The position numbers were made by a program, and so were the translations under genes. The notes beneath the pieces are model-generated. The model saw only the letters and a program-made list of their open reading frames with translations. It ran no database searches and was not told the origin of the DNA. Shown here one piece after another: positions 44,608 through 54,130 of a stretch of DNA of 64,000 bases. The DNA is from Flavobacterium chryseum. GTDB taxonomy: Bacteria > Bacteroidota > Bacteroidia > Flavobacteriales > Flavobacteriaceae. Each line of letters starts with the position of its first letter. The stretch's first letter is position 1. The DNA is taken from positions 1-64,000 of the forward strand of contig NZ_SNWW01000010.1 in assembly GCF_004362015.1 (NCBI RefSeq), in the 5' to 3' direction.

Positions 44608-46302
44608 CTAATAACCAGGATTTTGAGGAAAATTTTTATTTTTATTCAAATCAATTGCTTTTTGAGGAATTGGTCTTAATAGTTTTTGATTCGGAGCAGT
44701 TCCAAAATCGGCTAATTTAATTTTATAATTATTGCCCGGTACTCGTGTTGTCAAGGTACCTGTTCGTTTTAAATCAAACCAACGATTATACTCACCTAAC
44801 ATTTCTCTTGCTCTTTCATCCAAAATGTAATCAATATTAAATTGTGCAGGAAGGGCGCCAGTTACTCCTGCTCTGGTTCTCACGGCATTTAAGCGGTCTA
44901 AACCAAGTGCTGGGTTACCTGCTTTAAAATAAGCTTCAGCAGCAATTAAATACGTGTCTGCTAATCTTGCTAAAATAATATCTCTTGTGCTTACAGCTCC
45001 AGTACCAAGTGGTGTTGATAATTCCGGATCATCAAATTTTTTCACAGGTATAGTACCAGCATCATTAATCCATCCCGGAACAGCAACGCTTTCTGCACCG
45101 TATTCTCCATATCTATGGTATCCTCTCGGGTCTCCATTTGGTCTGTTAGGTTTCTGTAAATCAGGATGTGAAGCTATATAAGCAGCTCTTTGAGCAGGTG
45201 TATATCCTTTTGGCTCATAAAAATGTAATGTTTTTAATGTGCTCAAACTACTACTTCTATAATAAGGAAAATATACAACAGTGGAAGATACTCCGTTTGT
45301 TGTTTCGGTACCTGAATAAATTGTGGTCATAAAAGTTGCATCCCATCTTTTGTCATTTGGACCCTCATAAAGATCTAAAGCGTACTGTGTTGGTAATAAA
45401 TTTTGACTTCTCTGTGGCGCACCAACATTGGTTCCTCCTAAATTAGAACTATAATAAGAGTATTGTCTGTTACCAAGAGTGGTTGGACTAGTACTTGTTG
45501 AAGCTTTGTCATATTGAACAGAGAAAATAGTTTCCGCATTTAGATCGTTTCCAGGTTTAAACAATTGATCAACAGGCAATATTAGTGCTTGTCCTGCAAT
45601 AGCCGCATCTGCAAAATTTGCTGCTGTAGCAAAATCCGTGGCTTTACCATAAGATTGGTACCCTCTTGTTAAATAAACTTTAGCCAATAAGTCATTTACA
45701 GCCCTCTTGTTTACTTTTCCTGATGTAGCATAATTTGCTGTTCCTACAGTTGCTAAAGAAGCATTCAAATCTTCAATAATTTGATTATACACTTCTTCTT
45801 CTGTATTTCTGTTAAAAGATGTATTTTCAGTACTAACTATATGATCATTAACAATAGGTACTCCTCCATAAGCCTGAACCAACAAGAAGTAAGCATTCGC
45901 TCTTAAAAATCGAGCTTCTCCTACTAATACATTCAAATTAGATGTTTGCTCTGTAATTGTTGAATAATACAATACTTTATTTACTGATTGTATTTGAGAA
46001 TAACAAGATACATATAACTCTTCAACATTGTTAGATGAAGGTACAAGACTAGCATAATTACTTAAAGGCGATTCGGGATTAAAACCTTCAGCATACAAAT
46101 CAGTCCCTCCCACAAAAAACCATGGATTATTTCCATAAATTTCTTTCAATCTTGCATAAGTAGAATTTACTAACAATTGAAATCCACCTGAGGTTCTGTA
46201 TTCTTCATCAGCCGCAGGATAAGACAAACTTTTTTCATCTATGTCACTACATGAAGTAAATAGTGAGGCAATTACTCCTAAAATTATTATTATTTTTTTC
46301 AT
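44608..46302 (-). CDS. SusD/RagB-family surface glycan-binding lipoprotein (pair 3)
   Basis: Ligand-binding lipoprotein of the third importer. Lipobox LFTSC with Cys18 followed by SDIDE, an acidic start fitting surface export. Family blocks: GEARFLRANAYFLLVQAYGGVPI near residue 128, RTRAGVTGALP, the C-terminal DERAREMLGEYNRWFDLKRT, LRPIPQKAIDLN and the end NFPQNPGY. Length 564 aa. It begins 12 bp after susC3 and is followed by a hairpin and then esterase, DUF4861 and GH105 genes. The leading GH28 gene points to homogalacturonan oligomers as ligand. Confidence 0.95.
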   Translation of the reverse strand: MKKIIIILGVIASLFTSCSDIDEKSLSYPAADEEYRTSGGFQLLVNSTYARLKEIYGNNPWFFVGGTDLYAEGFNPESPLSNYASLVPSSNNVEELYVSCYSQIQSVNKVLYYSTITEQTSNLNVLVGEARFLRANAYFLLVQAYGGVPIVNDHIVSTENTSFNRNTEEEVYNQIIEDLNASLATVGTANYATSGKVNKRAVNDLLAKVYLTRGYQSYGKATDFATAANFADAAIAGQALILPVDQLFKPGNDLNAETIFSVQYDKASTSTSPTTLGNRQYSYYSSNLGGTNVGAPQRSQNLLPTQYALDLYEGPNDKRWDATFMTTIYSGTETTNGVSSTVVYFPYYRSSSLSTLKTLHFYEPKGYTPAQRAAYIASHPDLQKPNRPNGDPRGYHRYGEYGAESVAVPGWINDAGTIPVKKFDDPELSTPLGTGAVSTRDIILARLADTYLIAAEAYFKAGNPALGLDRLNAVRTRAGVTGALPAQFNIDYILDERAREMLGEYNRWFDLKRTGTLTTRVPGNNYKIKLADFGTAPNQKLLRPIPQKAIDLNKNKNFPQNPGY

Positions 46303-46313
46303 TTTTTATTTTA

Positions 46314-49300
46314 TTAAAAGTTAACACTTAATCCTAATTGAGTAGTAATAGAAGATGGACGGTTTACCCCTATCGCAGCTCCTGCCCATTCAGGATCGTA
46401 ACCATCAAAATCAGTAAAAACAAACGGATCTAAAACATTAATGAAAATTCTTAGATTACTCAATTTAAGTTTTTGCATTAAATCTGAATTTAATGTATAA
46501 CCTACTGAGATGTTTTTTACTTTGACGTAAGATGCATCTCTGTAAAATGCATAACCAACAAGACCTGTATTTGTAGTCTCCAGATAAGTGGCTCCTGCTC
46601 CATTACCACCTGCTGTAGGACCAGGTCTTGGAGCATTGTTTGATGCATTTGGAGTAACACCAGCACCATTGGTTGGTACAAAATAGTCCATTTTTACCCT
46701 TTGACGGTTTCTGTCAGTAACGTCTGTAAATTGTCTATGAAAAGGACTATATACGGTTTGTCCTTGACTTGTAATAACCGAGAAATTGAAATCAAATTGG
46801 CCAAATGTCAGTTTAGAATAAAAACTTCCCTGCCATTTAGGAACGCTACTACCAATTACAGTTTTATCGTTAGCATCAATTTTATTATCACCATTAAGGT
46901 CCTTTAATTTACCATTACCAGGTTTAGCACCAAACAAAGCAGCTTGAGTAGCTTCGCTTTCTTGCCAAACGCCATCGTAAACATAGTGGAAATTAGGATT
47001 TAATTCTGAACCAAGAATTAAATTATTTCCTATATCACTTGTTTCCTGGTAATTAATAGAAACTAATTCATTTATATTTTTGCTAAATATAAATGTTGTT
47101 TCCCATTTTAGTTTATCTAACTGAATGTTTTTAGTTGTCAATGAAACTTCAACACCTTTGTTACTAACCGAACCTACATTGTCAAATGTTCTTGAGTAAC
47201 CCATTTCATAAGGAAGTTGTCTACTATTAATTACGTTAGTCGATAATCTATCATAAACATCGACACTTCCTGAGATTCTGTTTTTTAGTAATCCAAAATC
47301 AAGTCCAAAATTCACTTCTCTTGTTTTTTCCCAAGCTAATTTTTTGTTGGCCAAATTTTTTGATTGCCATCCTGCAACAAGATTCGATCCGTTCGCATAG
47401 AATGTTTGTTGGTCTAAAAGTGCTTGCGAGGCATAAGCATTAACGTTGTCATTTCCTGTATACCCCAAACTAGCTCTTAATTTCAAGTCAGAAATAATGT
47501 TGCTGTTTGATAAAAATGACTCTTTGCTAATTTTCCAGCCTAAAGCTACAGATGGAAAACTTTCCCATTGATTTCCTTTTGATAATACAGATGAACCATC
47601 CCATCTGTTAGAGGCAGTTAATAAATATTTATCCTTGTAAGCATAATTTAAACGTACAGCATAAGATTTTAACTCGTTTTTCACATAAGGTGTTTCTGGT
47701 GTTGGGGCAACAAAAGAATAAGTTGAAGGTGATCCAGAACCAACATTGTATATCCCTGATTCAAAAGGCTGATTACTTGAATATAAGTATGAATTTTGAT
47801 CTGTGTTGGAGTAAGTACTTTGTAATAATAACATGCTAAAATCATGTACTTCATTAAAAGTATGCTTTAAGTCTAGCTGATTGTCCCAAGTATAATTGAA
47901 ATTATTGTAATTTCTAATTGATGATGAATTTCCTTTTACCAGAATTCCCTGATTTGTATTAGCGGTATTGGATATACCTGTAACAGAATTTACTATACCT
48001 GCAGCAAAAGTTGTTTTAAAGCTTAACCATTTTAACATTTGGTATTGAAAATAAACATTACCAACAGTTTGCCATGTTTTTTCTGTTTGTGAAGAGTTTG
48101 CAATTTCCATTAATGGATTAACATTACTGGTTCTGTCTAAAACAAGGGTGGCATTACCAGGTTGCGTTATTTTACCAGGTTGTAATGTTAATTGTCCTAC
48201 AATATCATTTCCGTTAGCATCAACAGCCCAGGGAGATAAAAGTGTAGGCAGCCTAAATGCATCCTGCATTGCTAAATCACTACCTAATTGGCTCTCAATA
48301 CGCGCTACAGTAACGTTTACACCTGTAGAGAATTTGTCATTTATTTTATGATTTAAACCTAATTTGAAAGAATATTTGTCCGTTGAATCATTATCAATAA
48401 GTCCTTCATCATTTTGTAAACCAAGCCCTATGTTATAGCTTAAACCTGAATCTCCACGTCCCGAAATGTTTAAATAATTATTTTGGGTTGAACCAGGTTT
48501 AAGGATCGCATCAACCCAGTCATAACTAAAACCTTCATTGTATCTTTTAACTAATAAAGGACTATTACCTGTAGAAGCAGTCGCAAGTGCCTGAGGTGTT
48601 TGTGAAGTTGCTGGATAAGATAAAAATGCAGATTGATTAAATGCATACCACTCTTGTGAGTTCATAAATTCTGGTAATCTCGCAGCTGTTTTAGTACCAT
48701 ATGATGTATTAAAACTAACATTAATTCCTGATTTAGCTGTTGAACCACTTTTTGTTGTTACAATCACCACCCCGTTAGAAGCTCTGGAACCATATATTGC
48801 TGCAGAAGAAGCATCTTTTAATACATCCATTCTGGCAATGTCCTGTGGGTTTAAAAAGTCGATATTGTCCAGGGGTACACCATCAACAACAAACAACGGA
48901 GTCGATCCTACAGCTGTAGAATTAGTACCACTAGTATCAGATAGCAAAGAGTTGTTTCCTCTGATAACGATTTTGAATCCATCGCCTGCACGCCCTGAAG
49001 CAGAAGAAATTTGAACCCCTGCTGTACTTCCTTGGATAGCTTCTAATGGATTTGTTGTATTTCTCTCCGTTATAGTCGCCGCACTTATAGTACTTACTGT
49101 ACCTGTAACATCTGATTTTTTCACAGTACCATAACCTACTACAACAACTTCGTTTAGTGAGTTTGATGCTTCTGCAAGACTTACATTTACTTTAGATTTT
49201 CCTGCAATACTAACTTCCTGCGTTTGAAATCCTAAATAACTAATTACTAAAATAGCATTTTTATTAGTAACATTGATTTTAAAACTCCCTTCAAAATCTG

Positions 49301-49490
49301 TCGAAGTTCCGTTTTTAGTTCCTTTTTCCTGAATGTTTACGCCCGGAAGAGATAATCCCGAAGCATCAGTAATTTTTCCTTCTACTACGGTCGACTGTGC
49401 GCTCATAGTATTGCTTAACAGGAAGTTTAGGAAAAATAAAAACACAAGATTGTATTTTAATTTTTTCTTTGAAATTTGTTTAATGTTCAT
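46314..49490 (-). CDS. SusC/RagA-family TonB-dependent outer-membrane transporter (pair 3)
   Basis: Outer-membrane importer, 1058 aa. The signal peptide is long (to about residue 32, ending TMSAQ). Then follow the carboxypeptidase-regulatory-like domain (GVNIQEKGTKNGTSTDFEGS), the segment NEVVVVGYGTVKKSDVTG, a plug with VDGVPLDNI and DVLKDASSAAIYGSRASNG, and a barrel ending LGLSVNF. It lies 15 bp after the lipoprotein GH28 gene and 11 bp before susD3, so all three should be co-transcribed from the LacI-controlled promoter at about 51.0 kb. The AATTAACCAA leader motif overlaps the stop codon of the GH28 gene, which may tie its translation to that gene. Substrate: probably oligogalacturonate. 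Confidence 0.95.
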   Translation of the reverse strand: MNIKQISKKKLKYNLVFLFFLNFLLSNTMSAQSTVVEGKITDASGLSLPGVNIQEKGTKNGTSTDFEGSFKINVTNKNAILVISYLGFQTQEVSIAGKSKVNVSLAEASNSLNEVVVVGYGTVKKSDVTGTVSTISAATITERNTTNPLEAIQGSTAGVQISSASGRAGDGFKIVIRGNNSLLSDTSGTNSTAVGSTPLFVVDGVPLDNIDFLNPQDIARMDVLKDASSAAIYGSRASNGVVIVTTKSGSTAKSGINVSFNTSYGTKTAARLPEFMNSQEWYAFNQSAFLSYPATSQTPQALATASTGNSPLLVKRYNEGFSYDWVDAILKPGSTQNNYLNISGRGDSGLSYNIGLGLQNDEGLIDNDSTDKYSFKLGLNHKINDKFSTGVNVTVARIESQLGSDLAMQDAFRLPTLLSPWAVDANGNDIVGQLTLQPGKITQPGNATLVLDRTSNVNPLMEIANSSQTEKTWQTVGNVYFQYQMLKWLSFKTTFAAGIVNSVTGISNTANTNQGILVKGNSSSIRNYNNFNYTWDNQLDLKHTFNEVHDFSMLLLQSTYSNTDQNSYLYSSNQPFESGIYNVGSGSPSTYSFVAPTPETPYVKNELKSYAVRLNYAYKDKYLLTASNRWDGSSVLSKGNQWESFPSVALGWKISKESFLSNSNIISDLKLRASLGYTGNDNVNAYASQALLDQQTFYANGSNLVAGWQSKNLANKKLAWEKTREVNFGLDFGLLKNRISGSVDVYDRLSTNVINSRQLPYEMGYSRTFDNVGSVSNKGVEVSLTTKNIQLDKLKWETTFIFSKNINELVSINYQETSDIGNNLILGSELNPNFHYVYDGVWQESEATQAALFGAKPGNGKLKDLNGDNKIDANDKTVIGSSVPKWQGSFYSKLTFGQFDFNFSVITSQGQTVYSPFHRQFTDVTDRNRQRVKMDYFVPTNGAGVTPNASNNAPRPGPTAGGNGAGATYLETTNTGLVGYAFYRDASYVKVKNISVGYTLNSDLMQKLKLSNLRIFINVLDPFVFTDFDGYDPEWAGAAIGVNRPSSITTQLGLSVNF

Positions 49491-49505
49491 AGTTTGGTTT
49501 ATTGG

Positions 49506-50963
49506 TTAATTGATAGTTTTTTTTAAATTTTTAATTTGTTCTACTTTTTTTCCATTAATATAGGTATTGATAAAATTGATATTTTTTACATTTTTTAAAG
49601 AATAGACCGAGTCTACTTTTTCAATTACTACGTTTCTAAGTGTAATATTTTCCACTGGAGATTCTGCATAACCGTCTGCCAAAACGCCGTATTTTCCGCC
49701 GTTTTTAACTTTAATGTTTTCAAGAGTAATATTTCTTACTACGGGAATAAAATTTCCTGTCTGGCTGCCGTAAACATTATAAGTCATCGTTGCTCTCAAA
49801 ACGCATTCTTTGACGGTTCCAATTGAAAGATTTCGAACAAAAATATCTTCGATAACGCCTCCTCTTTTTGAATTTGTTTTAATTCGGATTGCCCTGTCTA
49901 AATTTGGACTGTCCATTAAGCAATTCTCTACAAAAACATTATTGACACCAGCTGAAATTTCACTTCCAATAACAACACCGCCGTGTCCGTCAATCATTTT
50001 GCAATTTTGCACGATGATATTTTTACTTGGTATGGCAACTCTTCTTCCATCAGCATCTCTTCCGGCTTTTATGGCAATACAATCATCACCGGTATTGAAA
50101 GTGCAGTTTTTGATAATTATATTTTGAGAATATTCCGGATCACAACCATCATTATTTGGGCCATGACTGTTTACAGTTACGCCATCAATGATAATGTTAT
50201 TTGATTTTAAAGGATGTAGAATCCAAAAAGGAGCATTTATAACGGTAACATCTTTTATTAAAACCGTATTACATTCAAAAAACTCTATAAAACTTGGTCT
50301 TAAATAACGTCCTTCTCCAAAAACTCTTTCTGAAACAGGAACATTTTTTTCAGCCATATCAACTAAAACTTCACGGTTCGTGGGATCATTTTGTGAAGGA
50401 ATTCCTTTTTGCCAGCCATAACTTTTTCCTCCTGACCAAATCCACCAATTTGTACTGTTTGCTTGGCCGTTTAAAGTTCCTTTTCCTGTTATTGCAACAT
50501 TAGTTTTGTTTTTGGCATATATAAGAGGGGAATAATTCATTAATTCTGTTCCTTCCCAAGAAGTATGTACGATAGGATAATCTTTAGGATTTATGCTAAA
50601 AAGAATTTCTGCCTGATCTTCTAAATGCAAATTCACATTACTTTCTAGATGTATCGCTCCGGTTAAGTATTTTCCATTCGGAACAATTACTTTTCCTCCG
50701 CCATTTTCGGCACAAGCTTTAATTGCTTTTTCAAAAGCTGCTGTATTTAAGATTTTTGCATCTGCTACAGCACCAAAATCATTGATGTTGTAAGTATTAT
50801 CAGAGAAATGAGTTTGGGGAATGGTTTTAACAATTAATTCCATTTTTTTCCACGGATCTGTATCCAAGGCAGCAGAAACTTGCTTTCCACACGACAATAC
50901 CAATAACATGACTACACAGAAAAGTGCAACTGGCCAAAACGTTATAAACTTATTTGTAATCAT
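49506..50963 (-). CDS. GH28 polygalacturonase lipoprotein
   Basis: Cleaves homogalacturonan; first gene of the susCD3 operon. The N-terminus is a lipoprotein signal (LLVLSC, Cys25), so the enzyme is membrane-anchored, unlike the other two GH28 proteins here. Complete catalytic set: NNDGCDPE (270-277), GDDCIAIKAGRD with Asp293-Asp294, GHGGVVIGSE with His327, and RAIRIK (357-362). Length 485 aa. An anchored polygalacturonase co-transcribed with its importer suggests coupled cutting and uptake. Its promoter box TATTTTCG (51024-51031) is immediately followed by the operator palindrome, and the LacI regulator gene is divergent. Confidence 0.93.
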   Translation of the reverse strand: MITNKFITFWPVALFCVVMLLVLSCGKQVSAALDTDPWKKMELIVKTIPQTHFSDNTYNINDFGAVADAKILNTAAFEKAIKACAENGGGKVIVPNGKYLTGAIHLESNVNLHLEDQAEILFSINPKDYPIVHTSWEGTELMNYSPLIYAKNKTNVAITGKGTLNGQANSTNWWIWSGGKSYGWQKGIPSQNDPTNREVLVDMAEKNVPVSERVFGEGRYLRPSFIEFFECNTVLIKDVTVINAPFWILHPLKSNNIIIDGVTVNSHGPNNDGCDPEYSQNIIIKNCTFNTGDDCIAIKAGRDADGRRVAIPSKNIIVQNCKMIDGHGGVVIGSEISAGVNNVFVENCLMDSPNLDRAIRIKTNSKRGGVIEDIFVRNLSIGTVKECVLRATMTYNVYGSQTGNFIPVVRNITLENIKVKNGGKYGVLADGYAESPVENITLRNVVIEKVDSVYSLKNVKNINFINTYINGKKVEQIKNLKKTIN

Positions 50964-51009
50964 TTACGTAGTAATTTATTTATCTTTTTACTGAAAAGCC
51001 AACAATTAT

Positions 51010-51031
51010 GTAATCGATTACACGAAAATAT
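51010..51031 (-). promoter_or_regulatory. Promoter and LacI operator of the GH28-susCD3 operon
   Basis: TGTAATCGATTACA (51010-51023) is a perfect 14-bp palindrome with the central CG typical of LacI-family operators. On the minus strand it directly follows TATTTTCG (51024-51031), one mismatch from the -7 consensus TAnnTTTG, so it would cover the transcription start. The same box-operator arrangement occurs before kduI and the first exuT gene. Confidence 0.78.
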
Positions 51032-51149
51032 AAAATTAGAGTGTATGAACCAAATTTATTTAGAAAAAATTTATATATTTAATTTTTATTACTAATTTTA
51101 TTTACATATTGTGTAAAAAAACATATAATTTATTATCATTGTAAGATTG

Positions 51150-51222
51150 AAAACGTTTTAGTTACCAATTATGGTAATCGATAACAATGTATATCACATT
51201 ATATAAAAAAAATGTATTTTTG
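51150..51222 (+). promoter_or_regulatory. lacI promoter region with a variant operator
   Basis: GGTAATCGATAACA (51173-51186) differs from the palindromic operator at two positions. A perfect 10-bp palindrome AAAACGTTTT (51150-51159) lies just upstream. TATTTTTG (51215-51222) is a perfect -7 box for the regulator gene. The variant operator lies 28 bp upstream of that box, which fits autoregulation or looping to the operator at 51010. Confidence 0.6.
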
Positions 51223-51251
51223 TCTATAAATAAATCAAAAACTATTTTTGA

Positions 51252-52280
51252 ATGAGCGAAAAAATAACCATCTACGATATTGCAAAAAAATTGAATATCA
51301 CTGCAGCGACGGTTTCCAGAGCGTTAAATAACAACCCTAAAATAAAAGAAAGCACACGTGAATTAGTTATAAAAACTGCAGCTTCAATGAACTACAAGCA
51401 AAACAAACTTGCTTTAGCATTAAAAAGCGGTCGTAGTAATAATATAGGTGTTATTGTTCCTCGTATTGATAGTAACTTTTTTGCATCTGTAATCAGAGGT
51501 ATCGAAGAAGAGTTACAACCTCATGGTTATCAGGTTATTATTTGTCAGACTCATGAAGATTTAAAAAGAGAAAATGAAAATCTTTATACTTTAATAGACG
51601 CGCAGGTTGACGGAATTCTAATGTCGGTTACTGCAGTTACAGACGAAAATGATGGTGCTTTTCATAATGTTTTACAAAAAAATGTTCCGCTTATCTTTTT
51701 TGACAGAAGCAAACATATTGATGGTGTAAGTTCTGTTACGATTAATGACTTTAAAGGTGGTTATGAAACCACAAAACATTTGATTAATGAAGGCTGCAGA
51801 GCTATTGCGCATTTATCAGGAGATCAATCACTTGAAATTTTTAAAAACAGGTTTTTAGGCTATAAACAAGCCATATTAGATAGCGGATTAACTTTTAAAG
51901 AAGAATATGTAATACGTTCTAAAAGTAGTGTTGAAGCTGGAAAAGAAGCCGTTGAGATATTATTAAGACTAGAAACACCACCAGATGCCATATTTTCTTC
52001 GAGTGATTTCGCAGCTTTAGGCGCGATTCAGGAATTAAAAGAAAGAAATATCAGCATACCAAATGAGTTTTGTGTAGCGGGTTTTAGTAACGAACCTTTT
52101 ACGAAATTCATGGAATTATCTATAACTTCTGTAGATCAGTCTCCGCTTGAAATGGGGAAAATGTCTGCACGTGTTTTCCTTGAACAAGTAGACAAAACAG
52201 ATACGATTAAAATCGAAAAAAAGGTAGTTCTTGCACCTGAATTACACATTCGTAAATCTTCGTCAAGAACTACCTTTTAA
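51252..52280 (+). CDS. LacI-family transcriptional regulator of galacturonate use
   Basis: Cytoplasmic repressor, 342 aa. The N-terminal helix-turn-helix (YDIAKKLNITAATVSRALNN, about 8-27) and hinge (to about 60) are canonical. The rest is a periplasmic-binding-protein-like effector domain (NIGVIVPRIDSNFFASVIRG, FFDRSKHIDGVSSVTINDF, AHLSGDQ, DAIFSSSDFAALGA and VAGFSNEPF). Divergent from the GH28-susCD3 operon and next to the uxa/kdu genes, it is the only regulator gene in the window and the best candidate to bind TGTAATCGATTRCA. The inducer is probably a uronate pathway intermediate (galacturonate, tagaturonate or KDG); this is inference. No hybrid two-component or AraC regulator is present. 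Confidence 0.93.
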   Translation: MSEKITIYDIAKKLNITAATVSRALNNNPKIKESTRELVIKTAASMNYKQNKLALALKSGRSNNIGVIVPRIDSNFFASVIRGIEEELQPHGYQVIICQTHEDLKRENENLYTLIDAQVDGILMSVTAVTDENDGAFHNVLQKNVPLIFFDRSKHIDGVSSVTINDFKGGYETTKHLINEGCRAIAHLSGDQSLEIFKNRFLGYKQAILDSGLTFKEEYVIRSKSSVEAGKEAVEILLRLETPPDAIFSSSDFAALGAIQELKERNISIPNEFCVAGFSNEPFTKFMELSITSVDQSPLEMGKMSARVFLEQVDKTDTIKIEKKVVLAPELHIRKSSSRTTF

Positions 52281-52322
52281 TTTTTATTGAACCATTAAAA
52301 ATTTAGAATTTTTATCTTTTTT

Positions 52323-52433
52323 ACCATTAAGAGATTAAGAAAATTAAGCTTTGCACTTAATGCTTAATCTCTTAATGGTTTATATTTTTATCTTCTTATC
52401 ATTACAGCTTTATGAACTTAATATCTTAATGGT
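52323..52433. repeat. ACCATTAAGAGATTAAG inverted-repeat element (copy 1)
   Basis: ACCATTAAGAGATTAAG (52323-52339) is mirrored exactly by CTTAATCTCTTAATGGT (52363-52379), and a second mirror, CTTAATATCTTAATGGT, ends the element (52417-52433). A related element is at 57534-57651. It lies between convergent lacI and uxaA. Confidence 0.85.
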
Positions 52434-52439
52434 AAAAAA

Positions 52440-52467
52440 ATAAGCTCATTGTTTAAAATGAGCTTAT
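52440..52467. terminator. Bidirectional terminator between lacI and uxaA
   Basis: Eleven-bp arms ATAAGCTCATT / AATGAGCTTAT. On the minus strand the A-run at 52434-52440 gives the U-tract for uxaA. Confidence 0.82.
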
Positions 52468-52480
52468 CTGTTAATTTTTA

Positions 52481-54097
52481 TTATAGAGATACCCCTCTTT
52501 TCCAAGGAATAAAATCGTTTTGGTTTAAGATTGCAGCTTTGGTTTTAATAGTTCCGCTCGCAACATCGATAATAAATTCAAGCATTTCATCTGCCATTTC
52601 ATCGATAGATTTTTCTCCGGTGATAATTCCACCAGTATCAATATCGATAATATCAGACATTTTTTTAGCTAATTCAGTATTAGATGAAATCTTAACAACC
52701 GGCGCAATTGGGTTTCCTGTTGGAGTTCCTAAACCTGTTGTAAACAAAACCATATTCGCTCCAGAACCAACCATTGCCGTTGTACATTCAACATCATTTC
52801 CAGGAGTACATAACAATGTAAAGCCTGGTTCATTAATGTATTCACCATAATCGAAAACACCTGTAATTGGTGAAGTCCCTCCTTTTTTAGCAGCACCAGC
52901 AGATTTCATTGCATCTGTAATCAAACCGTCTTTAATGTTACCCGGAGATGGATTCATGTCAAATCCTGAACCTGCATCTACAACTGTTTTTTCGTACCAT
53001 TGCATTAAGTCTAAGAAACGTTTTCCATCCTTATCATCTACACAACGGTTTACTAATTCCTGCTCTACTCCACATAATTCAGGAAATTCAGAAAGAATTG
53101 TAGTTCCTCCTAAAGCAACTAAATGATCAGATAACACTCCTAATGTTGGATTAGCAGAAATTCCTGAGAATCCATCAGAACCACCACATTCCAATCCAAT
53201 TCTTAATTTAGATAAAGGCGCAGGCGTTCTTTGTATATTGTTTGCAATTTTAATAGCTTCAAAAGTATCTTTTACAACACTGCTCAACATGCTTTCGATA
53301 GTACCAATTTGTTGTTGATCGTAGATTAAAACCGGTTTTTTACTTCCCGGATTTATAGCGTCTAAAGCATCTTTAAAAATCTGAATTTGAAGATTCTGAC
53401 ATCCTAAACTCAAAACTGTAGCTCCGGCAACGTTTGGATTATTTACATATCCGGCTAATAATTTAGCCAAACTGTGCGAATCCTGACGAATTCCGCCACA
53501 TCCACCCTGGTGCGTTATGAATTTTACTTCGATATTATTGAATAAATTAGCATCATTAGAAGCTGCTTCATTACCAGTACCGCCCGTTTCTGTTTTTACC
53601 AAAGAACGAAGTAACAACTGATAATCGTTTTCTTTAGGCTTCATTAATTCCTTTTCAAAAATATCTTTTAAGATTTCAATATTTCTGTTTTCACAAAATA
53701 CTAACGGAAAAAACAACCAAACATTCTCAGTTCCAACCTGTCCGTCTTCTCTGTGATAGCCCTGCCACGTTCTGTCTTTCCATTTATCAACATTAGGAGC
53801 ATTCCAGCCAATCGTTTCCGTTTTACCGGTTACTTTATCGCTTTCATGTTTTACATTTTCTGTAGAAAGTAAACCTCCTTTTTCAATTCTGGCACTTGCT
53901 TTTCCAACCAAAACACCATACATAATAATACGTTCACCTACTTCAAAAGTATGCATCGCAATTTTATGTTTCATCTTCACATCAGATACGATTGTGATAT
54001 CTTGTCCTTCAAAGTTGATTACCTCACCAGCAACCAAATTCACCAATGCAACTGCTACATTATCTGAAGGGTTTACTTTTATTAATTTCTTTTGCAT
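52481..54097 (-). CDS. uxaA: Altronate dehydratase
   Basis: Dehydrates D-altronate to 2-keto-3-deoxygluconate in the cytoplasm. The 538-aa protein has the N-terminal SAF-type domain (about 1-100) and then the large UxaA/GarD catalytic region: YHREDGQVGTEN, HQGGCGGIRQDS, LSLGCQNLQIQ, LGLECGGSDGFSG (here RIGLECGGSDGFSG) and CTPGNDVECTTAMVGSGAN. Cys and His residues in these blocks are probably metal ligands. Single-chain form of normal length. It follows uxaB after 33 bp and is the last gene of the catabolic row before the terminator facing lacI. Confidence 0.94.
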   Translation of the reverse strand: MQKKLIKVNPSDNVAVALVNLVAGEVINFEGQDITIVSDVKMKHKIAMHTFEVGERIIMYGVLVGKASARIEKGGLLSTENVKHESDKVTGKTETIGWNAPNVDKWKDRTWQGYHREDGQVGTENVWLFFPLVFCENRNIEILKDIFEKELMKPKENDYQLLLRSLVKTETGGTGNEAASNDANLFNNIEVKFITHQGGCGGIRQDSHSLAKLLAGYVNNPNVAGATVLSLGCQNLQIQIFKDALDAINPGSKKPVLIYDQQQIGTIESMLSSVVKDTFEAIKIANNIQRTPAPLSKLRIGLECGGSDGFSGISANPTLGVLSDHLVALGGTTILSEFPELCGVEQELVNRCVDDKDGKRFLDLMQWYEKTVVDAGSGFDMNPSPGNIKDGLITDAMKSAGAAKKGGTSPITGVFDYGEYINEPGFTLLCTPGNDVECTTAMVGSGANMVLFTTGLGTPTGNPIAPVVKISSNTELAKKMSDIIDIDTGGIITGEKSIDEMADEMLEFIIDVASGTIKTKAAILNQNDFIPWKRGVSL

Positions 54098-54130
54098 GAT
54101 AATAATGTTTAAAAAGTATGTGTAATCTAA

